Shown: positions 32,896 through 41,797 of the stretch, piece by piece
Layout: every line of letters begins with the position of its first letter
How positions within the stretch are numbered: position 1 is the first letter of the stretch
NCBI GenBank assembly: GCA_019310485.1
Contig: JAFDEF010000030.1
Location: forward strand, 1 to 47,292
DNA: 47,292 nucleotides
Direction of reading: 5' to 3'
Origin: Deltaproteobacteria bacterium
GTDB lineage: Bacteria; Desulfobacterota; DSM-4660; Desulfatiglandales; HGW-15
Program-made: the position numbers and the translations under genes
The notes under the pieces: model-generated
Databases searched by the model: none
What the model was told of the DNA's origin: nothing
What the model saw: only the letters and a program-made list of their open reading frames with translations

Positions 32896-33370
32896 CAACG
32901 AAGGGTTAACAAAAGCGGCTCAAAAACCAACCAACCGCTTGTTATCCAAAGCAAGCATTGTGCCGGAAGTATGCAAGAGATGTTTGTTGGGTAATTACTT
33001 AAAATTACAGATAAAATACTGACAATTCATCTGTGGCACTCTCACCGTTCATCAAATGATGCACGCCTTTTAACACTTTGTTGCATTATTTCAGACAAAG
33101 CAAAAACATGGGGTTTAAAAGGCAGAGCGGGGTTTGTTTGATGCAAAAATTATTCTTGTAAGTGACTGGATTTGCAAGTGGCAGTGGCAATAGTTTTCTG
33201 TATCAATTAGAATTAGCACGCCGGTGCCAGGATGCCAGCAGCTTTCAATTTAGATACAGAGCTGATCGATTTGCTTCATTTCTTAACAAAAAAGTATACA
33301 TCTGTAAAAATTTGGCCTATAATAACAACTAAATCTTTAATTTTAGGCACACTTGAAGAAGGCTAGGCAC
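32896..33370 (+). promoter_or_regulatory. Intergenic region with sigma-70 promoter at 33295-33323
   Basis: A 475-base AT-rich gap without a gene. A plausible sigma-70 promoter for the GAF/AAA+ regulator is TATACA (33295-33300), 17 bases, TATAAT (33318-33323); the -10 is perfect. No sigma-54 consensus was found. The rest shows no gene or clear repeat. Confidence 0.5.
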
Positions 33371-34873
33371 ATGGAAACAAGATTACCAGGCCGGGATCTG
33401 ACCTTAGACCATCTAAAAGAAATCTCCCAGTGGGTTTCCTCTGTGCTGGATCTTGATCATCTGCTTGAGCTCATTATAGAGACTGCCACAAGGATGATGA
33501 GGGCTAAAGCCAGCTCCCTATTGCTTCTGGATAGAAAGACGAGGAAACTTTATTTCAAAGTGGCAATAGGGGAGAGAAAAGAAGAAGTCCGAAAATTTGA
33601 AATAAACCTGGGCCAGGGTATTGCAGGAATAGTTGCAGAAAAAGGAGAGCCTCTCCTGATCCCTGATGTAACAAAAGATCCGAGATGGTACAAGCAAATC
33701 AGCGAATCAATCGGTTTTGAGACACGTTCAATAGCATGTGTACCCATGAAAATGGGAGAGGAAACCATCGGAGTTGTTGAAATCATCGACAAGGAGGATG
33801 GAAGTGCTATTAAGAACGAGGATATGAATATACTGACTGTGTTTGCAGAACTAGCCTCTCTTGCCATCAGCAATGCCCGAAAGATTGACCAGGTGCAGAA
33901 GGAAAACAGGGAACTAAAAGAAGAGCTGTGGAAAAAGTACCAGATAGTAGGAGAAAGCGCTGCTTTGCAGCAGGTCCTCTCAGATGCCTTGAAAGTGGCC
34001 AATTCAAAAACCAGCACGCTTATCTTGGGGGAGAGCGGGACAGGGAAGGAACTGCTTGCCAGGCTGATTCATAATGCAGGGCCCCGCAAGGACAAGCCCC
34101 TAATCATACTTAATTGCGCGGCCTTGCCGGAGACCCTTTTAGAGGCCGAATTGTTCGGCTATGAAAAAGGGGCATTTACAGGCGCGATAGCGAGAAGGGT
34201 GGGGAAGTTTGAGCTTGCAGATCAGGGAACTCTCTTACTTGACGAGATAGGAGAAATGTCCCAGGGGATGCAGGCAAAGCTACTTGGCGTGCTTCAAGAG
34301 GGCGTATTCTATCGCGTGGGAGGCAGTAGCCCAATATCGGTGGACGTGAGGATCATATCTGCCACTAACAGGGACATAGAGCAGGAGGTGGCGGCTGGAA
34401 GATTTCGGGAAGACCTATTTTATAGGTTAAATGTGGTCAAGCTTCATCTCCCGCCTTTGAGGGAAAGGAAGGAGGATATATCGCTTCTCGCAAACTACTT
34501 CCTAAACGTTTTCAAGGAAGAAAAAGGTTATCCCCAGCTCTCCATCTCAAAAGCAGCGATGGAAAAGATTACTGAATATGATTGGCCAGGAAATGTCAGG
34601 GAACTGAGAAATGCTATCGAAAGAGCGGTAGTGATGGGAAATGGTAGAGAGGTCTTGCCCGAGGATCTACCTATTTCCACTGCAAAAGCAGGAAATGCGG
34701 CTCTCCAGGTCGGGCTGACCCTGAAGGAGGCAGAAGACAGGTTCAAGAAAGAATTTATCACAATGAATCTCAAACACACGCGCGGTAACAGAACAAAGGC
34801 AGCGCAAGTAATGGGGATTCAGAGGACGTACCTATCAAGGCTTGTGTCTAAATATGGCATTCAGGAAATTTAG
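33371..34873 (+). CDS. GAF-AAA+-Fis sigma-54-dependent transcriptional activator
   Basis: A 500-residue enhancer-binding protein. A GAF domain covers about residues 12-170 (LLELIIETATRMMRAKASSL, VEIIDKEDGS), a helical linker leads to the AAA+ domain (about 193-420) with GESGTGKE, an intact GAFTGA loop, LLLDEIGEM and REDLFYRLN, and a Fis-type helix-turn-helix ends it (NRTKAAQVMGIQRTYLSRL). The GAF domain should sense a small ligand or nitrogen/redox state. ATG 33371 is used; an in-frame TTG lies six codons upstream. It is monocistronic with its own sigma-70 promoter. Its targets are not adjacent by any sigma-54 site that I could see. Confidence 0.9.
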   Translation: METRLPGRDLTLDHLKEISQWVSSVLDLDHLLELIIETATRMMRAKASSLLLLDRKTRKLYFKVAIGERKEEVRKFEINLGQGIAGIVAEKGEPLLIPDVTKDPRWYKQISESIGFETRSIACVPMKMGEETIGVVEIIDKEDGSAIKNEDMNILTVFAELASLAISNARKIDQVQKENRELKEELWKKYQIVGESAALQQVLSDALKVANSKTSTLILGESGTGKELLARLIHNAGPRKDKPLIILNCAALPETLLEAELFGYEKGAFTGAIARRVGKFELADQGTLLLDEIGEMSQGMQAKLLGVLQEGVFYRVGGSSPISVDVRIISATNRDIEQEVAAGRFREDLFYRLNVVKLHLPPLRERKEDISLLANYFLNVFKEEKGYPQLSISKAAMEKITEYDWPGNVRELRNAIERAVVMGNGREVLPEDLPISTAKAGNAALQVGLTLKEAEDRFKKEFITMNLKHTRGNRTKAAQVMGIQRTYLSRLVSKYGIQEI

Positions 34874-34891
34874 GGTAATGCCTCCCTGATT

Positions 34892-35227
34892 TCAAAATAC
34901 GCAATCCAGAGTGGTTATGTATTTCGTGATCCGCCTCCATGTTTGCTTGCTACAAATCTCGTATCCGTTGAAAGTGTTCCTGCCAGTCTTTAGCTTTAAG
35001 ATCTCATACACTGAGTAAAGTTCGTGCCCTCTGTCATCCTGGAAGGAAATCTTGAGATCGCAAGCATCCCGCTGGTTGTCGGAGAGAACCGTGACATGCC
35101 AGGAAAAGGTCACAAGAAGCTCGTGTTCTGCAATTTTCTCCACTCTGCATTTCACCTTTTGCTTGGCGAGCGCCAAGGGGCTTGCCAGAAAGAGCAGCAA
35201 TAAAAAGCACAGCCATAGTTTTTTCAT
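34892..35227 (-). CDS. Small exported protein of unknown function
   Basis: A 111-residue protein with a classical signal peptide: KK at the start, hydrophobic LWLCFLLLLFLASPLALA, and likely cleavage after ALA near residue 21. The mature part (about 90 residues) has four Cys (CRVEK, DACDLK, YEICSK, LDCVF), enough for two disulfides, and looks beta-rich. No family is recognised. It converges on the GAF regulator gene (18 bases between stops). GGAGATAC precedes the ATG. Confidence 0.6.
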   Translation of the reverse strand: MKKLWLCFLLLLFLASPLALAKQKVKCRVEKIAEHELLVTFSWHVTVLSDNQRDACDLKISFQDDRGHELYSVYEILKLKTGRNTFNGYEICSKQTWRRITKYITTLDCVF

Positions 35228-35395
35228 TGTATCTCCTTTCCTGACCCTCAGATTTTTGCAAAGAAACTGCCATGGAACTGCTCAGCACTTGGAGCAAAGG
35301 CAATACTCCGCCAGTTGCGCCATAAGGATGCTTGCATGCCTTTTTCTTGACTTACTTGCTGGACACGAAATGCTTAAGTAAAGCTGCATACAGAA

Positions 35396-36610
35396 CTACT
35401 CGAAACTCTTCAGTTGAAATACTTTTTTGTGCTGAGTTGCAGAGATATAATAAAATTTGTGTTGGGGAACATAGATGTATGGCACATCCTCCATCCTCCG
35501 GAACAAAAAATGTGAAAGGATCATCCTGTTAACGGCCCTGTGGCCGATAATCATTATGTTGTCTGAGGGATTACTTAAGTAGATAGCTTTTTTGATTCCA
35601 CGATCAATTCTTTTCTCCATAGTAACGTAACCTTCTCCACCCGGGTACACGTAGTTGTACTTATCTTTCTTGCGGGCAGCATACACATGAGGCATTTTTA
35701 ATCTTATCTCCTCATAGCTCATCCCCTCACAAATACCGCTGTCTATTTCATTAAACTCTGCAAGGGGAATAATTGTGCAATTCTTTTGGAGTTCCTTCAC
35801 GGGTTCTGCGGTCTGAACAGTCCTTTTCTTTTGGCTGGTAAAAATCAGGGGTATTTTTTTCTTTTCAAAAAACCTGGCCAGAGCCTTAGCCTGCTCATGA
35901 CCCCTTGGAGTTAGCGGAGAATCCCCACCAATCCTGTTTTCCAGATTAAAATAGGTTTCGCCGTGACGGATGAGGTAGAGGTTTTTGACCGTGTCGGTGA
36001 CAAGAAAATCCCTTATTTGGTCATGGTAGGGAATCTCCTCTTCCATTTCTTCGTCAATAATCCTGTTATTAAGGGAGTCCAGACTGATAAAGTTTCCATC
36101 TCTATTCAAGGGGATATAAATTGACTGATAGTATGCAATACGTTGTTTGAAGCTCTCGATGGCATCTTCCTGGGTCAGGTGGCCAAATTCTTTCAAATCT
36201 ATTTTTCTAAGAATGCTGGCTGCGAGAATTTCCTGCTCGTCGTTAACGCATTCGATGAAAAGTATGGGGTGGTCATTAAGATAAGACCTGATTTTTTCTC
36301 TTCTTTCCCTGCTTACGTTGGTTGCGTCCAGGATAGCAACGTCGCCGTTATGATTCAGGTATTTTCTGGCTTTTTTTATGTTCAAGGTGGCTATCTTTTC
36401 CCTCAAGGCCACACCCTCCCTGTTCTTTGGATCAAAGAATCCAGCATAGGAGGTATTCCCTCTGATCATTTTCCTCCGCAAGTTTCCGTTGTTGAAAATG
36501 CGGGTCTTAATGCCTTCGCGAAGAAGGTTTTCCTTGAGCTTTGTGGCTATTGTGGTTTTCCCTCTTGCGGGAAGGCCCACCATTGCAATGTACAGCTTCG
36601 TATCCATCAT
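35396..36610 (-). CDS. Bifunctional 6-phosphofructo-2-kinase/fructose-2,6-bisphosphatase-like
   Basis: A 404-residue fusion with the domain order of eukaryotic PFK-2/FBPase-2. The kinase half has Walker A GLPARGKT (12-19), the RxMIRG region at 46-51, and DATN (95-98). The phosphatase half has the phosphohistidine motif LIRHGE (H216), NRIGGDSPLTPRG, the acid NEIDSGICEGMSYEEI (E288) and GHRAVNRM (H357), all matching the FBPase-2 core. It should make and destroy fructose-2,6-bisphosphate, a signal best known in eukaryotes but found in a few bacteria. It lies 3.4 kb downstream of the glycogen operon and 3.6 kb from class I fbp, the classic target of that signal. A non-F2,6BP substrate is possible. 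Confidence 0.85.
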   Translation of the reverse strand: MMDTKLYIAMVGLPARGKTTIATKLKENLLREGIKTRIFNNGNLRRKMIRGNTSYAGFFDPKNREGVALREKIATLNIKKARKYLNHNGDVAILDATNVSRERREKIRSYLNDHPILFIECVNDEQEILAASILRKIDLKEFGHLTQEDAIESFKQRIAYYQSIYIPLNRDGNFISLDSLNNRIIDEEMEEEIPYHDQIRDFLVTDTVKNLYLIRHGETYFNLENRIGGDSPLTPRGHEQAKALARFFEKKKIPLIFTSQKKRTVQTAEPVKELQKNCTIIPLAEFNEIDSGICEGMSYEEIRLKMPHVYAARKKDKYNYVYPGGEGYVTMEKRIDRGIKKAIYLSNPSDNIMIIGHRAVNRMILSHFLFRRMEDVPYIYVPQHKFYYISATQHKKVFQLKSFE

Positions 36611-36719
36611 GGACTACAGGTCTTTTCTCTCCTTTCCTAAATAAGGCTTTTAGGGGTTGAAGTTTCAATTTCTAATGTTATCATATTACAAATAATTCTT
36701 GTTTGGGGAGGAAAAATTG

Positions 36720-37424
36720 ATGCAAACCGACACTGTAATAAAGCAGCGTACGGAAGTTTTAGTCAACAGCTTTGTAAGAAGTGTTTACAACTGGATGTGC
36801 ATTGGGCTTGCGCTGACAGGCTTCATAGCCTACTACGTTTCTTCCAGCGAGGCCATGGTGCGTCTTGTGTTCGGCAACAGCTTTGTCTTTTTATTGCTTA
36901 TACTGGCAGAGCTGGCTCTTGTATTTTCCATAAGCGGCATGGTTAACAGGATGAGTGCGGGAACTTCGACAGCTCTCTTTGTGTTATATTCCGCTTTGAA
37001 TGGCGTGACTTTGTCTTTCATTTTCCTGGCGTATGCCAGGGCTTCCATTGCAAGTACTTTTTTTATCTGCTCAGCTACATTCCTTGGCTGTAGCATTTAC
37101 GGGTGGACAACAAAAAGAGACCTCACTTCGTGGGGTGGGTTCCTGATGATGGGCTTGATCGGTATTATCATAGCTTCGTTGGTCAATATGTTCTTTCGAA
37201 GCAGTTCAGTTAGCATGATTGTGAGCTACATCGGCGTACTGGTGTTTGTGGGATTGAGTGCATATGATACGCAAAAGCTGAAGAACATGGCCTTGACTCA
37301 GCCCGCTGACCTCGATGGTGCTGTAATCAGAAAAGGCGCGATCCTCGGAGCCCTTTCCCTTTACCTGGATTTTATAAACCTTTTTCTGCTTCTTTTAAGA
37401 ATATTTGGGCAAAGCCGGGATTAG
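36720..37424 (+). CDS. Bax inhibitor-1 (BI-1/YccA) family membrane protein
   Basis: A 234-residue membrane protein with seven hydrophobic segments, for example WMCIGLALTGFIAYYVSS, FVFLLLILAELALVFSIS, and ALSLYLDFINLFLLLLRIFG at the end; the last is the family signature, as is SAYDTQKLK. GGGGAGG lies nine bases before ATG 36720, which is preferred over an upstream TTG. The family forms Ca2+/H+-linked channels or regulates membrane proteolysis. It is divergent from the PFK-2-like gene and upstream of the radical SAM trio. Confidence 0.85.
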   Translation: MQTDTVIKQRTEVLVNSFVRSVYNWMCIGLALTGFIAYYVSSSEAMVRLVFGNSFVFLLLILAELALVFSISGMVNRMSAGTSTALFVLYSALNGVTLSFIFLAYARASIASTFFICSATFLGCSIYGWTTKRDLTSWGGFLMMGLIGIIIASLVNMFFRSSSVSMIVSYIGVLVFVGLSAYDTQKLKNMALTQPADLDGAVIRKGAILGALSLYLDFINLFLLLLRIFGQSRD

Positions 37425-37462
37425 GGCAAGACCAGACTTGTTAGGGAACTTTGCCGAAAATG

Positions 37463-37499
37463 TCCCCCTGGAAAGTGGGCATGCGCCCTTGCAGGGGGA
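37463..37499 (+). terminator. Strong hairpin after the BI-1 gene
   Basis: Outer arms TCCCCCTG (37463-37470) and CAGGGGGA (37492-37499) enclose a second perfect stem GGGC-ATGC-GCCC (37477-37488). No T-run follows, so it may be a factor-assisted terminator, a processing hairpin, or a transcript stabiliser before the radical SAM gene. Confidence 0.45.
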
Positions 37500-37519
37500 T
37501 GTTGCGTTAGGAGCAGTTT

Positions 37520-38458
37520 GTGATAATGGAGCCTTCCTACCTGAGATTATATCGTGAGGGAGAGCTGAAAGAAAGAATCGAGAAAGCCCTCGCCCTTTTG
37601 CAAGCCTGCAGCCTGTGCCCCAGACAGTGCGGGGTCAACCGGCTGGAGGGCGAGAAAGGCTTTTGCCAGACAGGAAGAAAGGCCAGGGTCGCAAGCTATA
37701 GTCCCCATTTTGGAGAAGAAGCCCCGCTTGTCGGCAGAGACGGTTCGGGAACAATTTTCATCAGCTCCTGTAACTTGCTCTGTAGCTTCTGTCAAAACTA
37801 TGAGATAAGTCACCTCAGAGAGGGGGCAGATGTGGATCCGGAGCAAATTGCTTACATGATGACTGAGCTCGCCGCAAGGGGCTGCCATAACATCAATTTT
37901 GTTACCCCAACACACGTTGTGCCCCAGATTCTGGAAGCCATGGTTCCTGCCATTGAAAAGGGACTGAGGGTGCCTCTTGTTTACAATTCCGGAGGGTATG
38001 ACAGAAAAGAAACCCTTGAGCTACTGGAGGGTGTTTTTGACATTTACATGCCGGATTTCAAGTTCTGGGACTCAGAGTGGGCCAGGAGATATTGCGACGC
38101 TCCTGACTACAGGGAAGTTGCCACTGAAGCCATCCGCGAGATGCACAGGCAGGTGGGGGATTTGCAGATGGATGAGAATGGTATAGCTAGCCGAGGGCTT
38201 CTTGTTAGACACCTGGTCATGCCCAACCAGGTCGCCGGAACTGAAGAGATCATGAACTTTCTGGCAAGAGAGATTTCTCCAAACACTTACGTAAATGTGA
38301 TGGATCAGTATCGGCCTTGTGGCGAAGCCCACAATGATGAGCTAATAAACAGAAGGCTCACTGCCCAGGAGTTCAGGGATGCCCTGAGCGCTGCGAGAAC
38401 AGCAGGGTTGAGCCGCCTTGATCCAAGAGAGCGCTTCAGATTTATATTCCAGATATGA
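37520..38458 (+). CDS. Radical SAM protein (PflX/COG1313-like)
   Basis: A 312-residue radical SAM protein. The SAM cluster motif is CNLLCSFCQN (C-x3-C-x2-C). Ahead of it, CSLCPRQCGVNRLEGEKGFC gives four extra Cys, as in pyruvate-formate-lyase-activase-like PflX proteins. GGYDRKETLELL and DIYMPDFKFW follow. The GTG at 37520 is six bases after AGGAG, better than ATG 37526. The stop overlaps the phosphatase start as ATGA, so the two are coupled. PflX-type proteins have no confirmed substrate. Confidence 0.85.
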   Translation: MIMEPSYLRLYREGELKERIEKALALLQACSLCPRQCGVNRLEGEKGFCQTGRKARVASYSPHFGEEAPLVGRDGSGTIFISSCNLLCSFCQNYEISHLREGADVDPEQIAYMMTELAARGCHNINFVTPTHVVPQILEAMVPAIEKGLRVPLVYNSGGYDRKETLELLEGVFDIYMPDFKFWDSEWARRYCDAPDYREVATEAIREMHRQVGDLQMDENGIASRGLLVRHLVMPNQVAGTEEIMNFLAREISPNTYVNVMDQYRPCGEAHNDELINRRLTAQEFRDALSAARTAGLSRLDPRERFRFIFQI

Positions 38459-39117
38459 CAAGGGCTGAGAGAACATTCATTATTGGTGATATTCATGGTT
38501 GTCTGGGGATGCTCAAAAGGCTCATGGATAAAATAGATTGGCGTCCGGACAAAGACACATTGATCTTTGTCGGTGATTATATAGACAGGGGCGAAGACTC
38601 CAGGGGTGTTATTGATTATGTTCTGGAAATCTCCAGGCTTTCTTCTTCTGTGCAGTTCCTGATGGGAAACCACGAGCGTGTTCTTCTGGATTTCTTGGAA
38701 GGAAGAGACTTTACCACTTTTTTTCTGAATGGCGGAGCTGCAACCTTACACAGCTACGGTTCGGATCACAGCGTTGGCCCTGAAGCCATTATTCCGCCGG
38801 AGCACATATCTTTTCTCAATTCACTGCAAACGTGGATTGAGGTGGAAGATTACTACGTTGTGCATGCTGGGTTTCGACCGGGAATTGATATAAAGGATCA
38901 AGAACTGGAAGATATGTTGTGGATAAGGGACACTTTTATTTTTTCAGACTACGATTTCGGAAAGAGAGTTATCTTCGGCCACACCCCTTTTTCAGAACCT
39001 TTCATAGCCAAGAACAAGATAGGAATTGACACCGGAGCCGTTTACGGGAACAAGCTAACGTGCCTGGAGCTACCCGCTTTGAAATTCCACTTTGTGGAGG
39101 CGTCAGCCTTTGCCTGA
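38455..39117 (+). CDS. PPP-family protein phosphatase (Ser/Thr or ApaH-like)
   Basis: A 220-residue metallophosphatase with the PPP motifs in order: GDIHG (11-15), GDYIDRG (about 40-46), GNHE (about 71-74), VHAGF and FGHTP. This set defines the Ser/Thr protein phosphatase / diadenosine tetraphosphatase superfamily. Small size and lack of inserts suggest a cytosolic protein phosphatase. It starts inside the stop of the radical SAM gene and its end overlaps the next gene by 8 bases. Substrate unknown; the neighbouring HgdB-like protein is a natural candidate partner. Confidence 0.85.
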   Translation: MTRAERTFIIGDIHGCLGMLKRLMDKIDWRPDKDTLIFVGDYIDRGEDSRGVIDYVLEISRLSSSVQFLMGNHERVLLDFLEGRDFTTFFLNGGAATLHSYGSDHSVGPEAIIPPEHISFLNSLQTWIEVEDYYVVHAGFRPGIDIKDQELEDMLWIRDTFIFSDYDFGKRVIFGHTPFSEPFIAKNKIGIDTGAVYGNKLTCLELPALKFHFVEASAFA

Positions 39118-40120
39118 TTCAAGCAATATTTCTGACCACATCGGCCTTACATCTACAATCCCTGTTGAGATAATATATGCCGCGGGCCTAAAGCCCGTGG
39201 ATCTGAACAACTTGTTTATTAGCGAAAAAAATCCGGAAAAGCTGTTAAGGCAAGCAGAAGCGGCCGGGTTTGCACACAACGTTTGTTCATGGATAAAGGG
39301 AATTTATTCAACTGTCATCAACTACGGCATAAGCTCGGTTATAGCTGTTACTGGAGGGGATTGCAGCAACACCATTGCTCTCGGGGAGGTCCTCTCTAGA
39401 GAGGGCGTTAGCGTAATACCCTTTGATTATCCACTTAACAAGGAGGGGGATATTTTAAAGGATCAGATGGAAAAGCTGATGAAGACCTTTTCAACAACGT
39501 GGGAAAATGTTTACAGCGCAAAGAAAAGGCTGGATCGAATCAGGAGCAAGCTCAAGGAACTTGATCGTCTCACATTCAAGGAAAATCTTGTCAGTGGATT
39601 TGAAAACCACCTGTTTCTGGTTACCAGTTCAGACTTCAAATCAGCCCCTGATCTGTTTGAAAAAGACTTGGATCAATTCCTGGCAGGCGCAAGGAGGAGG
39701 GAACCAAGGAAAGAAGAGGTGAGGCTTGGTTACCTGGGGGTTCCAGGTATATACTCAGATTTTTACGAGGTTATCGAATCGTTGGGGGCGAGGGTTGTTT
39801 TTAACGAAACCCAGCGGCAGTTCAGTATGCCTTACGAGGTAGACGACCTCGTTGAGCAGTACTTGAAATATACATACCCATACAGGGTAGAAGGAAGAAT
39901 CGAAGATATAAACACCGCAATTAAGGAACGCCGACTAGACGGGTTGATTCACTATACACAGACGTTTTGTTACAGGCAGATTTATGACATCATCTTAAAG
40001 CAAGCCATAAATATCCCCATTCTTACCATTGAGGGCGACCGTCCCGGCCCCCTGGATGCCCGAACCATTGTGCGAATAGAGACATTTGTCGAAATATTAA
40101 AGGACCGCAAATACGGCTAA
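39110..40120 (+). CDS. 2-hydroxyacyl-CoA dehydratase subunit-like (HgdB/BcrC) protein
   Basis: About 336 residues of the HgdB/FldC-like family, which binds a 4Fe-4S cluster. Conserved cysteines lie in HNVCSWIKG, TGGDCSNT and QTFCYRQ, and the start PVEIIYAAGLKPVDL is typical. The TTG at 39110 is chosen since GGAGG ends ten bases upstream; this start overlaps the phosphatase gene by 8 bases. True dehydratases need two such subunits plus an ATP-dependent activator; none is adjacent. It may be an orphan cluster-binding protein in a regulatory or biosynthetic role. It is the last gene of the trio that begins at 37520. Confidence 0.8.
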   Translation: MPDSSNISDHIGLTSTIPVEIIYAAGLKPVDLNNLFISEKNPEKLLRQAEAAGFAHNVCSWIKGIYSTVINYGISSVIAVTGGDCSNTIALGEVLSREGVSVIPFDYPLNKEGDILKDQMEKLMKTFSTTWENVYSAKKRLDRIRSKLKELDRLTFKENLVSGFENHLFLVTSSDFKSAPDLFEKDLDQFLAGARRREPRKEEVRLGYLGVPGIYSDFYEVIESLGARVVFNETQRQFSMPYEVDDLVEQYLKYTYPYRVEGRIEDINTAIKERRLDGLIHYTQTFCYRQIYDIILKQAINIPILTIEGDRPGPLDARTIVRIETFVEILKDRKYG

Positions 40121-40165
40121 ACCCCAACCACTAGAAACCCGCTTTCCAACATGTATGATTAATTT

Positions 40166-41191
40166 TCAGGCTCTTTGCCCGCTGATGAATTGTTCAGCCA
40201 AGCTCACCTCATGCTTGCTTCCGATGAAAAGAGGCGTCCTTTGATGAAATTCCTTTGGCTGAATTTCAAGAATAGGGCCGTGGCCGTCACTAGCATAACC
40301 TCCTGCCTGTTGAACTACCATGGCAAGAGGGTTTGCCTCCACCATTAGCCTCAGTTTTCCAGATGGTTTCTTGGGATCTTTTAAGTCGGCAGGGTACATA
40401 AAAATTCCGCCTTTTAAAAGGTTCCTATGAAAATCAGCCACCAGACTGCCCACATACCGGGAAGTATAGGGACGCCCTGAGCTCTTATCCTTTGTTTTGA
40501 AATAATCAACCAGGGCTCGGGTCTTCTCATCCCAGTAGTTGTAGTTACCCTCATTCACACTGTAAATCTTGCCCTTTTCCGGGATGCGTATATTTTTATG
40601 TGACAGAAGGAATTCGCCTACGCTCGGATAAAGCGTAAAACCGTGCACCCCGTTCCCAGTGGTGTAAACCATGATAGTGCTTGAACCGTAAATAAAGTAG
40701 CCCGCAGCCACCTGCTTTATACCTGGTTGAAGCACGTCGGAAAGCAAGTAGTCCACACCAGGCTCGTTGCTTATTTTTCTGTATATCCCGAATATTGTGC
40801 CGATACTCACGTTCACGTCTATATTGGAGGACCCATCAAGGGGGTCGAAAACCAGGATGTAATTCCCCTTTGGATACTTGTGGGGAATTTCGATGAGATC
40901 TGCTACTTCCTCGGAGCCCATGCAGCATAGCTCGCCAATATGCTGCATCCTTTCTATGATTACCCGATTCGCGAGTACGTCCAGCTTTTGGACTTGCTCT
41001 TCTTGGACGTTAACTTCACCGGTTGACCCCAGGATGTCTGTGAGCCCCGCCTTATTCACCTCGCGGGATATAACCTTGGCCGCAACGATCAATTCATTCA
41101 GCAAATTAGTGAACGCTCCGGTTGCCTGGGGATTTTCCCTTTGCTGATTAAGGATATGCTGCGTGATAGTGGTTCCGACTCTCTGAGCCAT
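40166..41191 (-). CDS. fbp: Class I fructose-1,6-bisphosphatase
   Basis: A 341-residue class I FBPase that converts fructose-1,6-bisphosphate to fructose-6-phosphate in gluconeogenesis. Metal and substrate blocks are [12 protein letters not shown] (E), [18 protein letters not shown] (D, D), [17 protein letters not shown] and [14 protein letters not shown] (E). AAGGAGGTG is a near-perfect ribosome site six bases upstream. It follows the receiver gene by 40 bases and is probably cotranscribed with it from the promoter at 41751-41778. Class I enzymes are typically inhibited by AMP and, in eukaryotes and some bacteria, by fructose-2,6-bisphosphate, which links it to the PFK-2-like gene nearby. 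Confidence 0.95.
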   Translation of the reverse strand: MAQRVGTTITQHILNQQRENPQATGAFTNLLNELIVAAKVISREVNKAGLTDILGSTGEVNVQEEQVQKLDVLANRVIIERMQHIGELCCMGSEEVADLIEIPHKYPKGNYILVFDPLDGSSNIDVNVSIGTIFGIYRKISNEPGVDYLLSDVLQPGIKQVAAGYFIYGSSTIMVYTTGNGVHGFTLYPSVGEFLLSHKNIRIPEKGKIYSVNEGNYNYWDEKTRALVDYFKTKDKSSGRPYTSRYVGSLVADFHRNLLKGGIFMYPADLKDPKKPSGKLRLMVEANPLAMVVQQAGGYASDGHGPILEIQPKEFHQRTPLFIGSKHEVSLAEQFISGQRA

Positions 41192-41231
41192 TTTTACACC
41201 TCCTTAATAAGCGCCCTGACCACAGCCTATT

Positions 41232-41720
41232 TCAGTACTTGATAACTGAATTCCAGAACTCCGGGTCTTGCTCCCTCCAATCTTTTCCAAATCTTCTATC
41301 GCAAAACCCGCTTAGCCTCTCATACCACTTTGCCCAAATGTTCTTGTTTTTTTCCCTGGCTTCAAGGACATCTGCCACAAACACGGGAAGTTTTTCGATT
41401 TCATCCTTGGGCGCGAAAAAGGATGCCCCCTTTTCAGCCGACTTCTTGAGGTCTTCCTTGGTTAGGGCATGTGCTGTAAGCATCAGAGCAGGAATGTTCT
41501 TTTTCTTTGCAATTTCCAGCAGGTCATACCCTCTGACTCCCATGATATCCAGAACAGCGATGTGGTAGAAGTTGTTTTCCAGGAGCTTTCGGCCGTCCTC
41601 ATAGGAAGATGCGGTATCAATCTTACACATACTCAAAAGCTCACCAACTAACTCGAGAATATCCTCCTCGTCATCCACAACAAGAACCCTTTTCCCCCTA
41701 AGAATTTTTTGAGGATCCAT
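41232..41720 (-). CDS. Stand-alone response regulator receiver protein
   Basis: A 162-residue receiver with acidic pocket VVDDEED (D16, D17), phosphoacceptor D58 in VLDIMG, T82 in LTAHA and K105 in APKDE. After the receiver there is a 50-residue tail (AKWYERLSGFCDRRFGKDW) without a DNA-binding motif. It is an orphan with no kinase next to it; the soluble kinase at 16071 could be its partner but this is speculative. It precedes fbp by 40 bases in the same direction, so it likely shares a transcript. Confidence 0.85.
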   Translation of the reverse strand: MDPQKILRGKRVLVVDDEEDILELVGELLSMCKIDTASSYEDGRKLLENNFYHIAVLDIMGVRGYDLLEIAKKKNIPALMLTAHALTKEDLKKSAEKGASFFAPKDEIEKLPVFVADVLEAREKNKNIWAKWYERLSGFCDRRFGKDWREQDPEFWNSVIKY

Positions 41721-41750
41721 TTTCAGCCCCCTTCCACTAGAAACAATTCT

Positions 41751-41778
41751 AATATAGTGAGCACAAAGAGTTAGTCAA
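41751..41778 (-). promoter_or_regulatory. Sigma-70 promoter of receiver-fbp
   Basis: Minus strand TTGACT (41778-41773), 16-base spacer, TATATT (41756-41751). The -35 matches five of six consensus bases and the -10 five of six. It lies 30 bases before the receiver start. Confidence 0.6.
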
Positions 41779-41797
41779 GACATCTTTGCATGCGACC

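Noticed and set aside
32896..33370. Sigma-54 promoter for the GAF/AAA+ regulator (TGGCAC near 33035)
   Set aside because: TGGCACTCTCACCGTTC lacks the required GC at -12.
37520..38458. Radical SAM gene as the AmrS partner of the MEMO-family protein
   Set aside because: The N-terminal Cys arrangement and the following sequence fit PflX/COG1313-like proteins better than AmrS, and the genes are 21 kb apart.
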